From Candidatus Segetimicrobium genomatis (lineage in GTDB: Bacteria > Sysuimicrobiota > Sysuimicrobiia > Sysuimicrobiales > Segetimicrobiaceae): 16,771 nt of DNA. The position numbers were made by a program, and so were the translations under genes. Under the pieces are notes generated by a model. It saw nothing but the letters and a program-made list of their open reading frames with translations. It made no database searches and was not told the DNA's origin. This document shows positions 6,921-15,287 of the stretch, piece after piece; position 1 is the stretch's first letter; every line of letters starts with the position of its first letter. Location: NCBI GenBank assembly GCA_005882445.1, contig VBAN01000130.1:1-16771 (forward strand), written 5' to 3'.

Positions 6921-7414
6921 GACGCCTCGGTTGGAACCATCTCTGCGGCCTCGTCCACCCGGCGAAGCGTCTTCGGATCCCGCACCCGCTCCGTGAACAG
7001 GATCCCGTTGAGATGGTCGATCTCGTGCTGGAGGACGCGGGCGAGGAGGCCCGCCGCCTCGATCGTCACGAACCGGTTCCGGCGATTGCGCCCGCGGACG
7101 GTCACCCGCTGGGCCCGCGGCACATCGCCCAGCAGCCCCGGAATGCTGAGGCACGCCTCGGTGGCGACCACTTCGCCCTCCTGATGGAGGATCTCCGGAT
7201 CGGCCAGGGCGATCTGCCGGTCTGCGATCTTCGCCACGAACACCCGGCGGCCGACCCCGATCTGAGGCGCGGCCAATCCCAGCCCGTGCGCCACCTGCAG
7301 CATCTCGAACATCTGGTCCATCAGCGCCCGGACGTCGGGTGTGACGACCCGGACGGGCTGCGACCGTCGGCGCAGGAGCCCGGCCTTGGGACTGTCCACG
7401 GTGATGATCTCCAT
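6917..7414 (-). CDS. def: Peptide deformylase
   Basis: This metal enzyme removes the N-formyl group from nascent proteins. It has 165 residues, and its ATG at 7414 lies 7 bases after the priA stop. A GGAG inside the end of priA can serve as the ribosome-binding site. Motif 1 is GLGLAAPQIG (44-53; the family more often has GVGLAAPQ). Motif 2 is EACLSIPG (87-93), carrying metal ligand C88, with Ala in place of the usual Gly before it. Motif 3 is QHEIDHLNG, with ligands H130 and H134 and catalytic E131. The stop is coupled to fmt. All catalytic residues are intact. Confidence 0.97.
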   Translation of the reverse strand: MEIITVDSPKAGLLRRRSQPVRVVTPDVRALMDQMFEMLQVAHGLGLAAPQIGVGRRVFVAKIADRQIALADPEILHQEGEVVATEACLSIPGLLGDVPRAQRVTVRGRNRRNRFVTIEAAGLLARVLQHEIDHLNGILFTERVRDPKTLRRVDEAAEMVPTEAS

Positions 7415-7421
7415 CGGGTTC

Positions 7422-9416
7422 CTAGTGGATCTCCTGCGGGTCCATCTCCACCGTCAGCCGGCCGCGCCGCCCGCGGGCGGCGGCCGCCAGCGCCGCGCGC
7501 CCCGCCGCGCGGACCGCGTCGCCGTCGGTGGCCCGCATCAGGCAGTGATAGCGAAACGCCGCGCGCGGTCCCGGGTCCCGGGCGGGAGCCGGCCCGAGCA
7601 CCTCGACCCCAAACCGCTGCACGATCTCCACGGCCTCCGCGGCCAGCTTCTCGGCGGCCTGGCGGTCCGGGCCCGCGGCGATCAGCCTGGCCAGCACGGT
7701 GTAGGGCGGATAGCCGAACTGGCGGCGGACGGCCAGCTCGCCGCGATACATCGTCTCGTCGTCGCCCGTCCTCAGGGCGGCGATCGCCGGATGCTCAGGC
7801 ACGCGGGTCTGGACGACCGCCTCGGCGGCCGGGCCGCCGTCGGCGACGCCGCCCTCGGCCAGGGAGAGCACCGCCCGCAACTGCTGTAACGTCCGTTCCC
7901 CCGCGCGAAAATCCGGCAGGTAGAGGGGGAGATCCGCGTCGACCACCCCGATCAGGGTCGGACGGAGCTCGCGGGCGCGGAGCATGAGCTGCGTGCCGAC
8001 GACGATCCGGGTCCGGCCGCCCGCAAAGTCGGCGGCGATCTTGGCGAACTCCCGCTCCGTCTCCCGGTCCACGCGCGCGATGCGGATCGCGGGAAAGAGG
8101 CGGCCGATCACCTCTTCGACCCGCTCGGTTCCGGCGCCGATCCAGCGGAGCGCGGCGCCCCCACACCCCGGGCACACCTCCGGGGCCGGATCGGTCCGCC
8201 CGCAGATCCGGCAGAAGATGGCCCGGCGCTCCCCGTCGTACGGCATCGCCACCTCACAGCGTTTGCACCGCACCGCGCGGCCGCACTCCTGGCAGAACAG
8301 GATCCGCGCATACCCGACCCGGTTGACGAACAGGGCCACGCGCCCGCCCGATCGCAGGTGAAGGCGAATCGCCGCCAGCAGCGGTTGGCTCAGCAGGCCG
8401 CGGCGGCCCCGGCTGCGCTCGGCCCGCATGTCGACCAGTGTCACCCGGGGAGGAGCAGCGGCCCGGGGGAGGCGGATGCACTCGAGGTGGCCGGCGGCGA
8501 GCGCCGCGTAGGTCTCCACGGACGGCGCCGGCGATCCCAGGACCACGCGGGCCTGCTCGAGCGTTCCCCGGTGAAGCGCCACGTCCCGCCCGTGGTACCG
8601 CGGCGAGGCGTCGGCCTTGTAGGCCGTGTCCTGCTCCTCGTCGAGGACGATGAGCCGCAGGCGGTCGAGCGGAGCGAAGAGCGCCGAGCGCGTGCCGATG
8701 ACCACGTCGGCCTCCCGATCCACGATCCGCCCCCAGGCGGCCCGCCGCGCCCGCCCCGTCATCCCCGAGTGCAGGTCCACCACGCGGTCTCCCAGCAGGG
8801 CGCGGGCGCGATCACGCAGGTGCGGAATCAGCGCAATCTCCGGCACGATGATCAGCGCGCGGCCGCCGCCGCCGATCTCGCTTGCGGCGGCGTGAAGGAT
8901 CCATTCCCGTCGGGCGTCGGCGCCGCCCCAGAGCAACGTTGGGACGGACGGCGCGCGGCGGGTGGGGGGCTCCGCGTCCGGGACGGCGCTCTGCCGCGCG
9001 GGAACGCCAATCGAGACGCGCTCTCCGGCCGCATCCTGGGCCGAAGACCGTGACCGCGGCGCGTCGCGGCGGCGAAGCACTTCAGGGGGAATGAGACAGT
9101 GCACGGCCTCGAGCACCGTCGCCAGCGAGGTGTCGGCGACCCACCGGGCGAGCTCGAGCATCCGCGCGGAGAAGCACGGCTGCGGATCGACGATCGCCTG
9201 GATCTCCCGAAGCTCCCGCGCGCCCGGCTGATCGCACGGCTGGAACCCGAGGACGAACCCCCGCGCCTGACGCGGCCCCAGGGGAACGAGCACGCGGGTG
9301 CCGACGTCCACCGCCGGGCGCAGCGCCTCGGGCACCCGATAGGTCAGCCGTCGATCAGCGCGGCGCGCGGGCAGGTCCAAGAGCACCTCCGCGCAGGCCT
9401 CCCCGGCGGCGGTCAC
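7422..9416 (-). CDS. priA: Primosomal protein N' (PriA) lacking the helicase ATP-binding motifs
   Basis: PriA recognises stalled forks and reloads the replisome. The ATG at 9416 overlaps the coaC stop (ATGA), giving 664 residues. The N-terminal 3'-DNA-binding domain is present (RRLTYRVPEALR..GTRVLVPLG, with GFVLGF). All eight zinc cysteines remain: C375, C378, C384, C387, C402, C405, C415 and C418. GAGTERVEE (427-435) and LPDFRAGERT (500-509) are also conserved. Where the family has GxTGSGKT there is GGADARREW (about 164-172), so there is no Walker A. The Walker B-like box is DEEQD (259-263) rather than DEEHD. The KGHDF segment after VGTQ reads RARELRP, and the arginine-finger QVAGRAGR segment is replaced by LRAVLSLAEGG. 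It is probably a structural PriA without helicase activity, as described for actinobacterial PriA. Confidence 0.93.
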   Translation of the reverse strand: MTAAGEACAEVLLDLPARRADRRLTYRVPEALRPAVDVGTRVLVPLGPRQARGFVLGFQPCDQPGARELREIQAIVDPQPCFSARMLELARWVADTSLATVLEAVHCLIPPEVLRRRDAPRSRSSAQDAAGERVSIGVPARQSAVPDAEPPTRRAPSVPTLLWGGADARREWILHAAASEIGGGGRALIIVPEIALIPHLRDRARALLGDRVVDLHSGMTGRARRAAWGRIVDREADVVIGTRSALFAPLDRLRLIVLDEEQDTAYKADASPRYHGRDVALHRGTLEQARVVLGSPAPSVETYAALAAGHLECIRLPRAAAPPRVTLVDMRAERSRGRRGLLSQPLLAAIRLHLRSGGRVALFVNRVGYARILFCQECGRAVRCKRCEVAMPYDGERRAIFCRICGRTDPAPEVCPGCGGAALRWIGAGTERVEEVIGRLFPAIRIARVDRETEREFAKIAADFAGGRTRIVVGTQLMLRARELRPTLIGVVDADLPLYLPDFRAGERTLQQLRAVLSLAEGGVADGGPAAEAVVQTRVPEHPAIAALRTGDDETMYRGELAVRRQFGYPPYTVLARLIAAGPDRQAAEKLAAEAVEIVQRFGVEVLGPAPARDPGPRAAFRYHCLMRATDGDAVRAAGRAALAAAARGRRGRLTVEMDPQEIH

Positions 9417-9868
9417 CGCCGACCCGCGCGCCCGCTCAGGAGGGCCGCCACCTCGCCGACGATGACCTCCGGCTCTGCCATCCGGCCGAGGCCAACCTTC
9501 CCCGATGCCAGCGGCCCGCGCTCCGGTCCCACCACATGGACGCCGCGGGCCCGCAGCCGCGCCAGGTTCTCCTGCACGGCCGGGGACTCCGCCATCGCAT
9601 CGCTCATGGCAGGCGCGACGAGAATCGGCGCGCGGGTGGCGAGGGCGGTCGCGCAGACGACATCGCCGGCCAGCCCGCCGGCCAACCGTCCCAGCGTGTC
9701 CGCGGTCGCCGGCGCGATGAGGTAGAGGTCCGCGAGCTCGCCGAGCGCGACATGCGGTTCATCCCACCGGCCGTGCGGATCCCACATATCCGTGATCACG
9801 GGGTGATGCGACAGCGCTCGAAACGTCACCGGACCGACGAACTGAGTGGCCGCGGGGGTCATGAGCAC
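9413..9868 (-). CDS. coaC: Truncated phosphopantothenoylcysteine decarboxylase domain (CoaC part of CoaBC)
   Basis: The family decarboxylates phosphopantothenoylcysteine in CoA synthesis with FMN, and is normally the first half of the roughly 400-residue CoaBC. Only 151 residues remain, from a GTG at 9868 that lies inside the second strand (VLMTPAATQFV). What is visible: DEPHVALGELADLYLIAPATADTL, with the presumed active-site His (PHVAL), then PAMSDAM (usually PAMN), LAGD (usually AND or ADD), and LASGKVGLGRM. The N-terminal FMN-binding GxTGxIAxYK segment is missing, and the whole CoaB synthetase domain is absent. The stop is fused neatly to the priA start (ATGA), so the C-terminal end looks established rather than random. 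It could be a decayed gene or a sequence with local errors. If it is functional, CoaB must lie elsewhere. Confidence 0.72.
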   Translation of the reverse strand: MLMTPAATQFVGPVTFRALSHHPVITDMWDPHGRWDEPHVALGELADLYLIAPATADTLGRLAGGLAGDVVCATALATRAPILVAPAMSDAMAESPAVQENLARLRARGVHVVGPERGPLASGKVGLGRMAEPEVIVGEVAALLSGRAGRR

Positions 9869-9951
9869 GTGGACCTCCGCGCCGTCCTGGCGGAGCCGAT
9901 CCCGCCTGCCCGCGGGCCCGGAGCCGGAGCCCTACCGAGGAGATCGGCGGG
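9869..9951 (-). other. coaC: Residual upstream coding sequence of coaC without a usable start
   Basis: In frame with coaC, the minus strand reads RLRQDGAEVHV immediately before the GTG at 9868, a clear CoaC segment. Further upstream the frame gives GSGSGPAGRRD and then TAG at 9934-9932. There is no ATG, GTG or TTG between that stop and 9868. Another frame gives DLLG about 50 bases before RLRQDG, which is roughly where ILLGVTG would start, but about 10 bases too close. I infer a small deletion or scrambling that removed the FMN loop. The stop of the upstream kinase gene is at 9954-9952. Confidence 0.55.
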
Positions 9952-10485
9952 CTAAGGCCGGGCGGACAGTTGAAACCTCCGGCTGAGCAGCAGCAGCGCG
10001 TCCACGATCTCGGCGGCGCTCCAGATCCCGGTGTCCACGATAACATGGTAACGGCTGAGGTCGGTGATGTCGATGTTGTAGATCTCCCGGTAGCGCCGGC
10101 GTTCCGACGCTTCTCGCTCCTCCAACTCCCGCAGCGCCTGGTCCTCAGGCAGCGCTTCCCGGGCGGCGACCCGCGCGGCGCGCACCGCAAGCGGCGCCCG
10201 CAGCCAAATGCGCAGATCCGCGTCGATCAGCCAGCCGCTCAGCCGGCTGTCCACCAGGATACCGCCGCTGCGGACGGCTTCGACCTGCATCTTGTCCAGG
10301 GCCTGGTCGATCGAGGGGTCCTGCTCCGCGAGCCTCCCCAGTTCCGCCAGGGTCAGGCCGCGGCGGCGCGCGTCGTCCCGGAACATCTCGCCGGACGAGA
10401 GGTACCGGAGGCCGAGGGCGCGGGCCAGGGCTCTGGCGACCGTGCTCTTGCCGGCGCCGATCTCTCCGCTGACCGAGACGATCAT
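9952..10485 (-). CDS. cmk: Archaeal-type cytidylate (CMP) kinase, in the position usually held by gmk
   Basis: This is a P-loop nucleoside monophosphate kinase that would phosphorylate CMP/dCMP with ATP. The ATG at 10485 overlaps the remA stop (ATGA), giving 177 residues, the size of the short archaeal type rather than the roughly 220-residue bacterial Cmk. The P-loop is GEIGAGKS (7-14). [52 protein letters not shown] and VIVDT follow in the order I recall for archaeal cytidylate kinases. It has no guanylate-kinase signature (no GTTR-R-R-GE context). It sits exactly between remA and coaC, where Bacillota have gmk and rpoZ. CMP kinase is my best call. A broader NMP-kinase specificity is possible. 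Confidence 0.85.
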   Translation of the reverse strand: MIVSVSGEIGAGKSTVARALARALGLRYLSSGEMFRDDARRRGLTLAELGRLAEQDPSIDQALDKMQVEAVRSGGILVDSRLSGWLIDADLRIWLRAPLAVRAARVAAREALPEDQALRELEEREASERRRYREIYNIDITDLSRYHVIVDTGIWSAAEIVDALLLLSRRFQLSARP

Positions 10486-10784
10486 TCGGGCTCCGCCGCC
10501 GGCTCGGCGGCCTCGGCTTCGTCTTCCTCATCTGTCATGAGGTCCTTGCTCGTGAAGCGGTGGGCCACGGTCTCCGGCTGGACGGCGGAGAGAACGACGT
10601 GGCCGCTGTCCGTGATGACGACCGCTCGGGTCCGGCGGCCGTAGGTGGCGTCGATCAGGATCCCCTTGTCGCGCGCCTCCTGGATGATCCGCTTGATCGG
10701 CGCGGAGTCGGGGCTGACGATGGCGATGATGCGGTTCGCCGCGACGATGTTGCCGAATCCGATGTTGATGAGACGCGTATCCAC
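10482..10784 (-). CDS. remA: Extracellular matrix regulator RemA family (DUF370)
   Basis: RemA is a small DNA-binding protein that activates matrix and osmoprotection genes in Bacillus. Its role in other phyla is unproven. The product has 100 residues from GTG 10784. An AAGGAG at 10800-10795, which overlaps the yicC stop, is its ribosome-binding site. The core is nearly textbook: [53 protein letters not shown] and VQPETVAHR. The family usually ends soon after that. Here about 25 extra acidic residues follow ([16 protein letters not shown]). Its place between yicC and an NMP kinase is the conserved context. Confidence 0.95.
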   Translation of the reverse strand: MDTRLINIGFGNIVAANRIIAIVSPDSAPIKRIIQEARDKGILIDATYGRRTRAVVITDSGHVVLSAVQPETVAHRFTSKDLMTDEEDEAEAAEPAAEPE

Positions 10785-10798
10785 CGGCGCAGCGCTCC

Positions 10799-11677
10799 TT
10801 ACTCGACGTTCTGGATCTGCTCGCGCAGGCTCTCCAACTCGCCTTTGACGGCGATCATCGCCGTGGAGATCTCCAGGTCGTTCGCCTTGCTGCCAATGGT
10901 GTTGGCTTCTCGCCCGAGCTCCTGCACGAGGAACTCCAGCGTCCGCCCGACGGCCCCGGTCCCGTCGAGGTGCTGTTGGATCTGCGCCAGGTGGCTGCGG
11001 AAGCGGGTGATCTCCTCCGAGATATCGCTGCGGTCGGCAAAGAACGCCACCTCGGCGGCCAGCCGTCCCTCATCCACATGGGCCGTCCCCAGGAGCTCCT
11101 CGATCCGCCGCGCCAGCCTTGCCGCGTGATCCTTTACCACCTCGGGGGCCCTCCGCTCGACCTCCTCAATCCGCTGGCCCAGCCGCCGGACCCGCAACTC
11201 CAGGTCGGACGCCAGCCGCGCGCCTTCCGTTTCGCGCATCGCCACCAGCCTGTCGATCGCCTGGCGAACCCCCACGGCGATGGCCTCCCAGGCGGCGTCG
11301 AGATCCTCCTTTTGGTCCTCGATCTTCACGAGATCCGGCAAGGCTGCCAGCATGGCGAGATCAGGGGTTCCGGCCAGCTCGACAGCCCGTTTTAGGTCAT
11401 TGAGGGCGCCTATGAACGCTTTTGCCAGGTCTATGTCCACCTTAACCGTTCGCGCCCGCTTTCCGTAATTCTCCCGCATTATAGCAATCTCGACCCTACC
11501 CCGCAAGATTCGCCCCTGAACGAGGCCGCGAACGCGGTCCTCGATAGGGGCTAGTTCCCTCGGGAGCCGGACCACGACCTCCAGAAACCGGTGATTGAGG
11601 GTTCGGACCTCCACGACGTAGCGGCCGGCCGCCGTGGTGAGGTCGCCGGCGCCAAACCCGGTCATGCTTCTCACCAT
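10799..11677 (-). CDS. yicC: YicC family endoribonuclease (YloC in Bacillus)
   Basis: The family comprises single-strand endoribonucleases, with a conserved C-terminal domain formerly DUF1732. The start at ATG 11677 gives [11 protein letters not shown], the classic N-terminus, with a GAAGG about 10 bases upstream. The open frame extends further 5' but without family similarity. The protein has 292 residues, which is full length. Conserved parts include [13 protein letters not shown] (about 22-34), the central helical region with many Arg/Glu, [18 protein letters not shown], and the signature C-terminus [34 protein letters not shown]. It is the first gene of the leftward block and diverges from rqcH. 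Confidence 0.95.
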   Translation of the reverse strand: MVRSMTGFGAGDLTTAAGRYVVEVRTLNHRFLEVVVRLPRELAPIEDRVRGLVQGRILRGRVEIAIMRENYGKRARTVKVDIDLAKAFIGALNDLKRAVELAGTPDLAMLAALPDLVKIEDQKEDLDAAWEAIAVGVRQAIDRLVAMRETEGARLASDLELRVRRLGQRIEEVERRAPEVVKDHAARLARRIEELLGTAHVDEGRLAAEVAFFADRSDISEEITRFRSHLAQIQQHLDGTGAVGRTLEFLVQELGREANTIGSKANDLEISTAMIAVKGELESLREQIQNVE

Positions 11678-11870
11678 GGACGCGTGACCTTCACACGAGT
11701 CGGCACAGAGGAGAGTCCGGCGACCGCCGCCCAATCTCCTCCTCCGAACGCGCGGACGGCCAGGACCACCGCGTGCCGGTTGACGGGCGGGGACGGCGGT
11801 GAGCAATGGGCACCGCTCCCCGCGCGATAGGAGGCGGCGGCGCCCCCACCAAACTTTCACTCTAGAGACC
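11678..11870. other. Divergent intergenic region between yicC and rqcH
   Basis: This is 193 bases without a credible gene, and it must carry promoters for both directions. On the plus strand there is a fair -35 (TTGACG, 11780-11785) with a poor -10 (AGCAAT, 11802-11807) at 16-base spacing. I could not find a convincing pair for yicC on the minus strand. An AT-richer patch (about 11851-11866) lies just before rqcH. There is no clear hairpin or riboswitch. Confidence 0.35.
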
Positions 11871-13673
11871 ATGCCGGAAACCACTGCCGCGCTCTTCGAC
11901 AGTCTTGTCCTCGCCGCGGTCGCCGCAGAGATTCGCGCCCTGGGGCCGGCCCGCTACGCCGGCGTGCGCCAGCCCTCCCCCGACACCGTCGTGGTCAACC
12001 TGGCCGTGTCCACGGCGCCCGCCGGGACGGTCCGGGGCGCCGTCAGGCACCTGCTCTGCTGCATCCATCCCGAGATGGCCCGGATCCACTTCGCTGCTGA
12101 GCTTCCGGCGGCGGAGCGTCTGGGACCGTTCGGCCAGTTGATCCGCAGCCGGCTCGCCGAAGGGCATCTCGCGGAGGTGGACCAGCCGCCGTTCAACCGC
12201 GTGCTGCGATTGGGATTCGACGCGCTGGCCGGCCGGCTGTGGCTCGTCGCCGAGCTGATGGGGCGGCACAGCAACCTCCTCCTCGTCGACGGCCGCGGTG
12301 TGCTCGGAGCCCTGAAAGTGGTGACCGCGCAGATGTCGCCGCGGCGGCCGGTCCTCCCCGGCCGTCCCTACCGCCCACCGCCCGCGGACCGCCCGACCCC
12401 CGACACCCTCGAGGCGGAACATCTCCGTGGCCTGCTGCAGAGTGCGCAACCGCTGGCACGCCGGCTGTCGCAGGCGCTGCTGGGCGTCAGCCCCACGCTC
12501 GCGCGCGAGATCGCGGTGCGGGTGGGGCTGGACCCGGCCATGCCCGCCGCGGCCGCCGCGGACTCCGCGGACCGTCTTCTGCAAGTGCTGCGGGAGATCA
12601 GCGCCATGCTCGCCGAAGGCGCGTTTTCGCCCACAGTCTATACCGACGGAGACCGGCCGGCGGCGTTTGCCGCGTTCCCGATGCGCGTGTTCGCCGGATT
12701 GACCGCGCACCCCGTGGGGACGATGAGCGAGGCGATCGACCGGTTCGGCCGGGAGCGCGCACCCGCTTCACCTCTGGAGGCGCGGCGGGCGGAGCTTGCG
12801 GCAACGGTGGGCGCGGCACTTGCGAAGCGCGAGGCCGCGCTGGAGGAGCACCGGCGGGCGCTCACCGAGGCGGAAGCGGCCGACCGGTACCGGGTGATGG
12901 GAGATCTCGTCTTGACCTACGCCCGCGCGGCGCGGCCGCGCGATCCCGTCCTCCGCGTCCCTGACCACACGGCGGGGGGAGCGGAGATCGCGATTCCCCT
13001 CGACCCCGCACTCAGCCCGAGCGAGAATGCTCAGAAGTATTTTCGCCGTTACGCGAAGGCGAGGGCGGTCGGCCGCGCGCTCCCGGCGCGGATCGCCGAG
13101 GTGGAGGCGGAGGCGCGCGCCCTGCGGGACGCCCTGGTCCAGATCGGCACCGCCGCAGCCACCGACGATCTCCGGGAGATTCAGGAAGACCTTGCCGCGG
13201 CGGGCGTACTGGGACGGCGCCCGAGCAGGTCGCGCATCGGGCGGGATCGCAAGACGCCCACCCGGCGGGACCGCAGCCGGCCCGCCGCGGGGGCCGGCCC
13301 GCGCCGGTTTCACACCGCCGACGGCGCGACGATCCTGGCCGGACGGAGCGCGAGGGAAAACGACCGGATCACCTTTCGAGAAGCCGGGCCCGACGATCTC
13401 TGGTTTCACGCCCGAGGGATGGCGGGCGCGCATGTGATCCTGAAAGCCGGCGGCGCTCCGACCGAGGAACACATCACCGCGGCCGCCGGGGTGGCCGCCC
13501 ACTACAGCGAGGGCCGCCACTCGCCTCAGGTGGCGGTGGATTGGGTGGCGCGCAAGCACGTGAGGAAACCGCGGGGCGCCGGGCCGGGCGCGGTCACCTA
13601 CGCCGGGGAGCGGACCCTGCTCGTCTCGCCGGCCCTGCCCGAGGGGGCAGAACGCACGCGCCCACGGGGGTGA
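11871..13673 (+). CDS. rqcH: Rqc2 homolog RqcH (NFACT family, fibronectin-binding-like)
   Basis: RqcH binds stalled 50S-peptidyl-tRNA complexes and directs C-terminal alanine tailing. The ATG at 11871 (MPETTAALFDSLVLAAVAAEI) fits the family start. The open frame extends 24 codons further upstream without similarity. The protein has 600 residues. The NFACT-N domain includes the well-conserved LMGRHSNLLLVD (129-140). HhH and coiled-coil segments follow, with ALAKREAALEEHRRALTEAE and later SPSENAQKYFRRYAKA. The C-terminal NFACT-R domain contains RRFHTADGATILAGRSARENDRITF, DDLWFHARGMAGAHVIL and KHVRKPRGAGPGAVTY. The usual Asp-Arg motif reads N109-R110. It is the only plus-strand gene and converges on pyrR with a 21-base gap and no visible terminator. 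Confidence 0.94.
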   Translation: MPETTAALFDSLVLAAVAAEIRALGPARYAGVRQPSPDTVVVNLAVSTAPAGTVRGAVRHLLCCIHPEMARIHFAAELPAAERLGPFGQLIRSRLAEGHLAEVDQPPFNRVLRLGFDALAGRLWLVAELMGRHSNLLLVDGRGVLGALKVVTAQMSPRRPVLPGRPYRPPPADRPTPDTLEAEHLRGLLQSAQPLARRLSQALLGVSPTLAREIAVRVGLDPAMPAAAAADSADRLLQVLREISAMLAEGAFSPTVYTDGDRPAAFAAFPMRVFAGLTAHPVGTMSEAIDRFGRERAPASPLEARRAELAATVGAALAKREAALEEHRRALTEAEAADRYRVMGDLVLTYARAARPRDPVLRVPDHTAGGAEIAIPLDPALSPSENAQKYFRRYAKARAVGRALPARIAEVEAEARALRDALVQIGTAAATDDLREIQEDLAAAGVLGRRPSRSRIGRDRKTPTRRDRSRPAAGAGPRRFHTADGATILAGRSARENDRITFREAGPDDLWFHARGMAGAHVILKAGGAPTEEHITAAAGVAAHYSEGRHSPQVAVDWVARKHVRKPRGAGPGAVTYAGERTLLVSPALPEGAERTRPRG

Positions 13674-13694
13674 GGCGGGACGCGCGTGAAGCCG

Positions 13695-14285
<591 letters not shown>

Positions 14286-15287
14286 TCACCTCTGCGGGTG
14301 CCTGGGCGTCCCGGCCATTCGCGCCCTAGACTTCGCGTTCTTACGAGCGCGCCCTGCCGCAGACTGGGGACGTCCGAATTCACGCCGCGGGGCGGGGCCC
14401 GCGGCCTCGCGGCGGAGCCGATCGAGCAGGGCGTCGATGTCCCCGGGCAGGGGCGCGTCGAAGACCAGGCGGTTCCCGGTCCGCGGGTGGAGGAACTCCA
14501 GCCTCGTCGCATGGAGCGCTTGCCGTTCGAGCTCCCGCACGCCGGCGCTGCCGTACACCGGGTCTCCCAGGATCGGGTGGCCAATGTGAAGGAGGTGCAC
14601 GCGAATCTGATGGGTGCGGCCGGTCTCCAAGCGGCACTCCAGAAGCGTCGCCCCGGGCAGCCGTTCGCGCACGCGATAGGCCGTCACCGCGGCCCGCCCG
14701 CGCGGGACGACCGCCATGCGGGTGCGGTGCGTCGGATGCCGCCCGACCGGCGCGGCGATCACGCCCGAGTCCGCCGCAACGGTTCCGCGGACGAGCGCGA
14801 GATAAGTCCGGCCCATGGTGCGCGTCCGCAACTGAGAGGTGTCTTTGTCCAGCCGGTGCACGATGCCTGGGCGGAGCGCGCCACCGATGCCGGAGATTCC
14901 CGGAACGCGGGCCAGCACCGCATTCACCAGCGTGCCCCCCGGGTGCCCGGGGGCCGGGTGGACGGTCAGGCCGGCCGGCTTGTCGATGACGAGGACATCG
15001 GCGTCTTCGTGCACGACGGCGAGGGGAATGGCTTCGGGGCCGACGAGCAACGGGTCGGCCGGCGGCGCGAGCACCTGCACCCGCTGCCCCGGCCGGAGGC
15101 GAAACGCCGGCTTCCGCCGTGCGCGGTCCACCAGGACCTGGCCCCTGCCGGCGAGATGCGCCGCGCGCGACCGCGAGTACTGGGGAAGGCGGTCGGCGAT
15201 AGTGACGTCGAGGCGGCGGCCGCGATCCCCGGCCGCCGCCTCGAACGCAGCGTGGATGCGCGGGGGGGGATCAGCCGTGGGAGCCAC
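14286..15287 (-). CDS. rluD: RluD-family large-subunit rRNA pseudouridine synthase with an internal gap
   Basis: The family converts uridines of 23S rRNA (1911/1915/1917 type) to pseudouridine. No ATG fits. The GTG at 15287, overlapping the end of lgt by 17 bases, is the nearest start before conserved sequence, giving 333 residues. An S4-like RNA-binding region (LPQYSRSRAAHLAGRGQVLVD) leads to VLVIDKPAGLTVHPAPGHPGGTLVNAVL. The catalytic motif GIVHRLDKDTS follows, with D147. The family normally continues with G, L, VVAKxxxAH and about 10 more residues. Here S151 is followed directly by QLRTRTMGRTYLALVRG, an in-frame loss of about 16-18 residues at 14834/14835. The rest (GRTHQIRVHL, GDPVYG, LHATRLEFLHP) is intact. 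The basic C-terminal tail (about 295-333) is unusual. An 8-base G run (15262-15269) sits near the start. Confidence 0.88.
   Translation of the reverse strand: MAPTADPPPRIHAAFEAAAGDRGRRLDVTIADRLPQYSRSRAAHLAGRGQVLVDRARRKPAFRLRPGQRVQVLAPPADPLLVGPEAIPLAVVHEDADVLVIDKPAGLTVHPAPGHPGGTLVNAVLARVPGISGIGGALRPGIVHRLDKDTSQLRTRTMGRTYLALVRGTVAADSGVIAAPVGRHPTHRTRMAVVPRGRAAVTAYRVRERLPGATLLECRLETGRTHQIRVHLLHIGHPILGDPVYGSAGVRELERQALHATRLEFLHPRTGNRLVFDAPLPGDIDALLDRLRREAAGPAPRREFGRPQSAAGRARKNAKSRARMAGTPRHPQR

Noticed and set aside
5850..7184. A 444-codon plus-strand open frame opposite fmt and part of def
   Set aside because: It is a shadow of conserved genes in high-GC DNA, with no start context and no domain.
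15262..15269. A run of eight G as a programmed slippage site near the rluD start
   Set aside because: The frame through the run is consistent with a GTG start at 15287 and no alternative product is visible. It is more likely just a homopolymer.
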